Of a stretch of 45,756 nt of DNA, positions 41,794 to 45,756 are shown piece after piece; within the stretch, counting starts at the first letter, position 1; each line of letters starts with the position of its first letter. A model generated the notes under the pieces. It worked only from the letters and a program-made list of their open reading frames with translations. It was not told the DNA's origin and did not search any database. Origin of the DNA: Syntrophaceae bacterium UBA6252 (GTDB taxonomy: Bacteria > Desulfobacterota > Syntrophia > Syntrophales > UBA6807); contig DJVQ01000060.1 of NCBI GenBank assembly GCA_002441265.1, positions 1-45,756 on the forward strand, written 5' to 3'. The position numbers were made by a program, and so were the translations under genes.

Positions 41794-42957
41794 ATGAGCC
41801 TGAAAAACAGGTACGCCATTGTCGGCGTCGGCTATACCCCCCAGGGCATCGTTCCGGAGCGGACGACCCTCGATTTTCACCTGGAGGCCTGCGCCAACGC
41901 CATCGAGGACGCGGGGTTGAAACGGGAGGACATGGACGGGCTCTTCTGCTACCGTCACTTTCCCCCCTCCAGGGGAGAAACGGAAGTGCCCCCCTACCTC
42001 GTGGCGCAGCATCTGGGCCTCGAACCCGCATACCTCGGCCAGGACGCCAACTGATCCAGGAACCACCTTGCGCACGCAGTTGGCGTGCTCGAAGCGGGAC
42101 TTTGCAGTTATGTCATGATTTCCTACGGCCAGAGCGGAAGGTCGGGGGACAGCATGATGCAGGTTCTCGCCGCGTTGAGCGGCGACGACGTCGTCTACGG
42201 CCACTTCGGCGCCGCGGGCGGATACGCCCTGGCGGCGCGGCGGGCCATGCACGAATTCCGCACGGGACCAAAGACGTGGAAGCAGATCGCCGTGGGACAG
42301 CGCAAGTGGGCCAATCTGAATCCCCGGGCCATGATGTGCGGCCGGGCCATGACCGGCGAGGATTACGACCGCTCTCCCCTGGTCGTCGAGCCCTTCCGGC
42401 TGGCCGACAACTGTCTCGTCACCGACGGGGGCCGCGCGTGCATCGTCACGACGCTGGAACGGGCCCGGGACCTTCGCCATCCCCCCGTCGTCCTCATGGG
42501 ACTCGGGATGCACCATCCTTCCGCCGATCTCGCCGGCGCCCGTTATCTCGCCGGTCCCACCGGTGCGCGCCGGGCGGGAGCGACGGCGCTCCGCATGGCC
42601 GGGATCACCCTCGACGACGTCGATGCCTGCGAGATTTACGACTGCTTCACCTACACCGTCGAGATCACCCTTCAGGATTACGGATTTTTCGGGCCCGGGG
42701 AAGGGGAGGACTGGTTCCGGGGCGGGACCATCGAACCGGGGGGCCGGATGCCGGTGAACACGTCGGGGGGACAGCTTTCCGAGTCCTACCAGATGGGGCT
42801 CACCCCCCTGACGGAAGGAGTCATGCAGCTCATGGGCCGCTGCGGGGAGCGGCAGCTCGGACCCGCCACGGGCAACAGGACGCCGGAGATCATCCTGTGC
42901 AGCGACAACGGGGGGATCCTGCAGTCCCACGCCTGCTACATCCTGGGGAGGGGGTGA
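41794..42957 (+). CDS. Lipid-transfer-type thiolase with in-frame UGA (candidate selenoprotein)
   Basis: The reading frame runs from ATG 41794 to the stop at 42957, 387 residues, with one in-frame TGA (42052-42054) at codon 87. Both sides match the SCP-x/lipid-transfer thiolase family, which pairs with DUF35 proteins: N-terminal RYAIVGVGYTPQGIVPERTTLDF, HLAHAVGVLEAGLCSYVMISYGQSGRSG right after the TGA, and NTSGGQLSESYQMGLTPLTEGV near the end. Thiolase nucleophilic cysteines lie near residues 85-90, so the TGA falls at that site; the local context is DAN-TGA-SRN. There is no frameshift and coding bias is normal on both sides. If recoded, this is a selenocysteine thiolase; otherwise it is a pseudogene or a split gene. 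DUF35 partner follows at 42963. Confidence 0.8.
42072..42088 (+). promoter_or_regulatory. SECIS-like hairpin in the thiolase gene
   Basis: GCACGC (42072-42077) pairs perfectly with GCGTGC (42083-42088) around the loop AGTTG. The loop starts 23 bases after the in-frame TGA, has G in its second position, and the stem is 6 bp. These agree with the general limits used for bacterial SECIS elements. Pairing continues weakly outward (G-C, T.G, T-A). Chance hairpins in GC-rich coding DNA are common. Confidence 0.45.
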
Positions 42958-42962
42958 ACGCC

Positions 42963-43373
42963 ATGACCTACGGGAAACCGTTGCCGAAGATCTATGCCGA
43001 TGCCAGGGAGTTCCGGGAGGGCTGTCTGGAACACGAACTCAGGATTCAGAAGTGCGGCGGCTGCGGGCATCTGCGGTGGCCGCCGGCCTTTCTGTGCCCC
43101 AGATGCCTGTCCCGGGACACGCAGTGGGTCAGGGCGTCGGGCAGAGGGACCGTGTATTCCTATGCGGTCTATCATGTGGCCTTCGACGAGGCCTTCAAGG
43201 GGGATCTTCCTTACGTCGTGGCCCTGGTCGCTCTGGAAGAAGGCCCCCATCTCCTGACGAACCTTGTGGAATGCGATCCGGGCGCGGTGTCCTGCGACAT
43301 GGCCGTGGAAGTGGTCTGGGACGACGTGACGGAGTCGGTGTCCCTTCCCAGGTTCCGCCCGGCGGCGGGATAA
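42963..43373 (+). CDS. DUF35 / OB-fold zinc-ribbon acyl-CoA-binding protein
   Basis: 136 aa. Zinc ribbon CGGCGHLRWPPAFLCPRC at ~30-50, then an OB-fold-like part (GRGTVYSYAVYHVAFDEAFKGDLPYVVALVALEEGPHLLTNLV). In characterised archaeal and toluene-degradation (BbsAB) complexes, the DUF35 subunit brings acyl-CoA to the thiolase active site. Its position 5 bases after the thiolase gene supports the same complex here and suggests the thiolase is under functional selection. Confidence 0.88.
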   Translation: MTYGKPLPKIYADAREFREGCLEHELRIQKCGGCGHLRWPPAFLCPRCLSRDTQWVRASGRGTVYSYAVYHVAFDEAFKGDLPYVVALVALEEGPHLLTNLVECDPGAVSCDMAVEVVWDDVTESVSLPRFRPAAG

Positions 43374-43379
43374 GGCCTG

Positions 43380-43823
43380 TCAGTCCCCGTGATCGGCTCT
43401 GACCGGCCTCGCTTTCAGGATCGCCATCCACTTTTCCGGGTTTTCCAGCGGCCGGAAACCGCATTCCTCATAGACGCCGTGGGCGTCTCTTGTAACAAGA
43501 AGCCATTGATAAACACCCCTCATCTCCGGATGGGACAGGGTGTGCCTTACCATTTCCCGGGCGATGCCCCGCCTCCGGTACGCCTCGCTGACAACGACGT
43601 CCAGGAGGTAGGCAAACCGGATCTTGTCGGAAACGGCCCTCAGAAAACCGACCTGGCGGCCGTTTTCGAGATACGCACCCACGACCAGCGCCGAATTCTC
43701 GATGCCCTTCCGGATTTCGCTTGCCGTGATGCCGGGACACCAGTACGTCGTCGAGAGCATCGTTCGAATGTCTTCGACATTCAGCCTTTCCCTGTCGGAA
43801 CTGATGCGGACGTTACAATTCAA
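43380..43823 (-). CDS. GNAT N-acetyltransferase
   Basis: 147 aa from a TTG at 43823, which overlaps the end of the HD-GYP gene by 11 bases; no ATG or GTG is available at a suitable position and the longer frame is a shadow. Core: YWCPGITASEIRKGIENSALVVGAYLENGRQVGFLRAVSDKIRFAYLLDVVVSEAYRRRGIAREMVRHTL, with the acetyl-CoA loop YRRRGIA. The C-terminus YEECGFRPLENPEKWM is also typical. Substrate unknown. Confidence 0.8.
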   Translation of the reverse strand: MNCNVRISSDRERLNVEDIRTMLSTTYWCPGITASEIRKGIENSALVVGAYLENGRQVGFLRAVSDKIRFAYLLDVVVSEAYRRRGIAREMVRHTLSHPEMRGVYQWLLVTRDAHGVYEECGFRPLENPEKWMAILKARPVRADHGD

Positions 43824-45696
43824 ACTCCCTGATGACGTCAAAGCTTTGAAAGTCCCTTTCCCTGAGAAGATCGAGACAGGCATCGACGACGGCGCCGTCG
43901 TAAAGGATGTCTCTTTGTTTCGTGATTTCATTGACGGCCAGTTCCACGCCCAGCGCGGGTCTGTAAGGCCGATGGGATGCCATGGCTTCCACGACGTCGG
44001 CGACGGCCAGGATCTTGGCGCCGATGATGATCTCGTCCCCCTTCAGGCCTCGGGGATACCCGGATCCGTCAATGCGCTCGTGATGCTGATAGATGATCTC
44101 GGCAACGTTCCACGGGAAGTGGATCCGTTCGGTAATGTCGTAACCGATGCGGGAATGCGAGTGTATCAGTTCCGATTCCGCCCGGTTCAGGCTGGACGGC
44201 TTGCTCAGGATTTCGGAAGGGACCGCTATTTTGCCGAGGTCGTGTATCAACGCGGCGATGTAGATTCCCTGGATGTCGTTCGGGGACAGATTGATTTTTT
44301 CGGCGATCCCCCTGGAGATTTCCGCAACCCTCCGCTGATGTCCCGACGTGTAAGGATCCCTTACCTCCACGATGGTCCCGATCGCCTTGATGATCCCGCA
44401 AAGGGTCTGTTTCAGTTTGTCCCTGCTCTCCCGGATCGCATCGCTCGCTTTTTTCCTTTCCGTGATGTCCCGCGCGATTCCTACAAGTCCGACGAGATTG
44501 TGCTCCCGGTCATATATGGGGGATTTGACCGCTTCGATCCATCTTTCCATGCCGTCGGGTCCGACGATGATTTCTTCGATGGTCTTTCTTCTTCCCGATC
44601 GGATGACGGCGAAATCGTCCTTTCGATACTTTTCCGCCAGAAAAAACTTCGGCCACATGTCGAGGTCCGTCCTGCCGACCAGTTCCTCCGTCCTGTGCCC
44701 GCAGGCTTTCGCATACGCTTCGTTGACCGTGATGAATCTTGCGTCCTTGTCTTTCACCCAGACCATATCGGGGATGTTGTCCAGAACGGCTTTCTCCCGC
44801 GTCCGCAATTCCTGGGCCTTTTTTTCCGATCGGACGAGCGCGGTGATTTCGATATTCACCCCGGAGATGCCGATGATCCGATCCTCCGAATAAATGGGGA
44901 AAAGGATGTTGAAAAAATTTTTCAGCTCGCCGTGAACGGGAAAATCGATCCGTCCTTTGACCGTTTCTCCGGCGAAGGCTTTTTTGTTGTTCCTGTGCCA
45001 GCGTTTCAAGGTTTCCCCGTCGGGAGCCAGATCTTCGGGGCTTTTGCCCACAATGTCGCCGTAATGCATCCGGCTCCTGGCGTTGCCCATCACATATTTC
45101 CCGCTGGTATCCATCATGAAGACATCGAAGGGCAGGCTGTCGGCGAATGCCTGCAGCCAGGAGGCGCTCCTTCCCACGGCGTTGAGGCTCTTTTTCAGCG
45201 CCGATCCATTTTCGAAGGATTGCACCGCTCTTTCCCGCATCGGCGTTTCCCGGGCTTGAGTCGAATTTCCCGGCGGCCTCCCGGTCGTTTCAACGGGCGT
45301 GACGTCTCTTCCGATCGACTGATACTCCACAATCCTCCCGTCGTCCCCCGGAAGGGCCCGATCGGTCCATCGCATGCGGCGGATTTCTCCGCCGGAAAGG
45401 ACGACCCAATGCTCGTAGGTGACGACGGGCCTGTTCTCGGTCAGGGAAGAGAACCGTTCGTAAACGAACTTCCGATCCTCGGGAGCGACGGCGGGGATGA
45501 AGCTGCTCCCGAGAAGTTCCTCTTTCTTCTTTTCGAAATACCTGCAATAGGCATGATTTACAAACGTGAGGGTCCCGTCCGGCAGGAAACGGCGAACAAG
45601 GTCCGGCTGGTCGTCAGCGAGGGCGCAATAAAACCTGCACTCCTCTCCAAGGGGGGATCGCACGGGCGACACCGGACCCCTATGATGATCGGTCAT
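43813..45696 (-). CDS. PAS-PAS-PAS-HD-GYP cyclic-di-GMP phosphodiesterase
   Basis: 627 aa. Three PAS/PAC segments (about 20-135, 175-290, 297-415; for example RFLPDGTLTFVNHAYCRYFEK and MVWVKDKDARFITVNEAY) and an HD-GYP domain (~440-615) with HDLGKIAVP, HHERIDGSGYPRGLKGDEI and the VADVVEAMASHRPYRPALG segment. HD-GYP enzymes hydrolyse c-di-GMP (some also 3',3'-cGAMP). No transmembrane segment is evident, so the sensed signal is cytoplasmic. ATG 45696 has GAGGAGGAG upstream. Together with the GEMM riboswitch at 18.9 kb it shows active cyclic-dinucleotide signalling. Confidence 0.9.
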   Translation of the reverse strand: MTDHHRGPVSPVRSPLGEECRFYCALADDQPDLVRRFLPDGTLTFVNHAYCRYFEKKKEELLGSSFIPAVAPEDRKFVYERFSSLTENRPVVTYEHWVVLSGGEIRRMRWTDRALPGDDGRIVEYQSIGRDVTPVETTGRPPGNSTQARETPMRERAVQSFENGSALKKSLNAVGRSASWLQAFADSLPFDVFMMDTSGKYVMGNARSRMHYGDIVGKSPEDLAPDGETLKRWHRNNKKAFAGETVKGRIDFPVHGELKNFFNILFPIYSEDRIIGISGVNIEITALVRSEKKAQELRTREKAVLDNIPDMVWVKDKDARFITVNEAYAKACGHRTEELVGRTDLDMWPKFFLAEKYRKDDFAVIRSGRRKTIEEIIVGPDGMERWIEAVKSPIYDREHNLVGLVGIARDITERKKASDAIRESRDKLKQTLCGIIKAIGTIVEVRDPYTSGHQRRVAEISRGIAEKINLSPNDIQGIYIAALIHDLGKIAVPSEILSKPSSLNRAESELIHSHSRIGYDITERIHFPWNVAEIIYQHHERIDGSGYPRGLKGDEIIIGAKILAVADVVEAMASHRPYRPALGVELAVNEITKQRDILYDGAVVDACLDLLRERDFQSFDVIREFEL

Positions 45697-45721
45697 GTCT
45701 CCTCCTCGATGGCATCAAAGT

Positions 45722-45756
45722 TGACGGCTTCGTAAAAAGTCCATATGCAGCGTTGC
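45722..45756. repeat. Dispersed inverted-repeat element, copy 4 (cut by window end)
   Basis: TGACGGCTTCGTAAAAAG followed by a segment reading TCCATATGCAGCGTTGC, as in the other copies. The sequence stops at the window edge. It lies upstream of the PAS/HD-GYP gene, so here its TGA is not used as a stop. Confidence 0.8.

Noticed and set aside
42030..42110. Frameshift as the cause of the thiolase interruption
   Set aside because: Codons on both sides of the TGA are in the same frame and both match thiolase; neither alternative frame gives family-like sequence.
42085..42957. Separate thiolase gene starting after the TGA
   Set aside because: There is no SD before the downstream start candidates and the product would lack the N-terminal third of the fold; re-initiation cannot be fully excluded.
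1..45756. tRNA, rRNA genes, CRISPR arrays or transposase genes
   Set aside because: I saw no cloverleaf-type sequence, regular spaced repeats or transposase motifs on either strand.

Overview
The window is mostly high-GC DNA from an anaerobic, probably syntrophic Desulfobacterota-like (Syntrophales/Syntrophorhabdales-type) bacterium. The pointers are a siroheme-dependent haem pathway (AhbD, AhbA/B-type decarboxylase), an ADP-forming acyl-CoA synthetase, a PaaK-like CoA ligase, a lipid-transfer-type thiolase with its DUF35 partner, selenium-metabolism genes, and a GEMM riboswitch before a pilus gene. This placement is inferred from gene content; no marker RNA gene lies in the window. The first ~2.2 kb (precorrin-2 dehydrogenase tail, hemA, most of hemB) differs in codon use and its proteins look like those of Methanomicrobiales methanogens. 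Composition changes inside hemB, so this is either horizontal transfer or a metagenome assembly chimera.

Layout. 1-4040: haem genes (sirC end, hemA, hemB, ahbD, ahbA/B-like). 4038-4201: a dispersed inverted-repeat element. 4218-7773: polA and an RluA-type pseudouridine synthase. 7820-9229 (minus): malic enzyme. 9564-11562: cysteine desulfurase-like protein, YedF and DUF3343, a selenium/sulfur-handling operon. 11743-14591: phosphomannomutase, cupin and mannose-1-phosphate guanylyltransferase (GDP-mannose). 14632-15710: small conserved protein and SAM hydrolase. 15875-16720: mannosyl-3-phosphoglycerate phosphatase. 16773-17636 (minus): metallophosphoesterase. 17917-18714: PhzF-like protein. 18847-20786: promoter, cyclic-dinucleotide riboswitch and PilX-like gene. 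20841-24474 (minus): three-subunit molybdenum hydroxylase, divergent from xdhC (24583-25692). 25845-30537: four-gene operon in which two related GNAT-type proteins bracket an aminotransferase and an MFS transporter. 30583-35484 (minus): zincin, HerA-like ATPase, glyoxalase-Bcp fusion, ADP-forming acyl-CoA synthetase. 35661-39058: HNH protein, two related MBL hydrolases around a hotdog thioesterase, Nudix-like protein. 39327-40203: small secreted protein and XRE regulator. 40185-43373: PaaK-like ligase divergent from thiolase plus DUF35. 43380-45696 (minus): GNAT and PAS/HD-GYP protein.

Main points. (1) The thiolase gene is open over 387 codons except for one in-frame TGA at codon 87, the region of the thiolase nucleophilic cysteine. 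A SECIS-like hairpin follows at the distance usual for bacteria, and selenium-handling genes lie in the same window, so this is a candidate selenocysteine thiolase; a nonsense mutation is the main alternative. (2) A GEMM-class riboswitch sits directly after a good promoter and before a PilX-like gene, with the Shine-Dalgarno sequence in a perfect palindrome. An HD-GYP phosphodiesterase is encoded 23 kb away. (3) A repeat with terminal inverted repeats and a covarying hairpin occurs several times, and its terminal TGA is the stop codon of four different genes. (4) Several proteins have unusual architecture or lost catalytic motifs: Pol I with a degenerate proofreading domain, a glyoxalase-Bcp fusion with an internal ribosome-binding site, and a degenerate Nudix protein.
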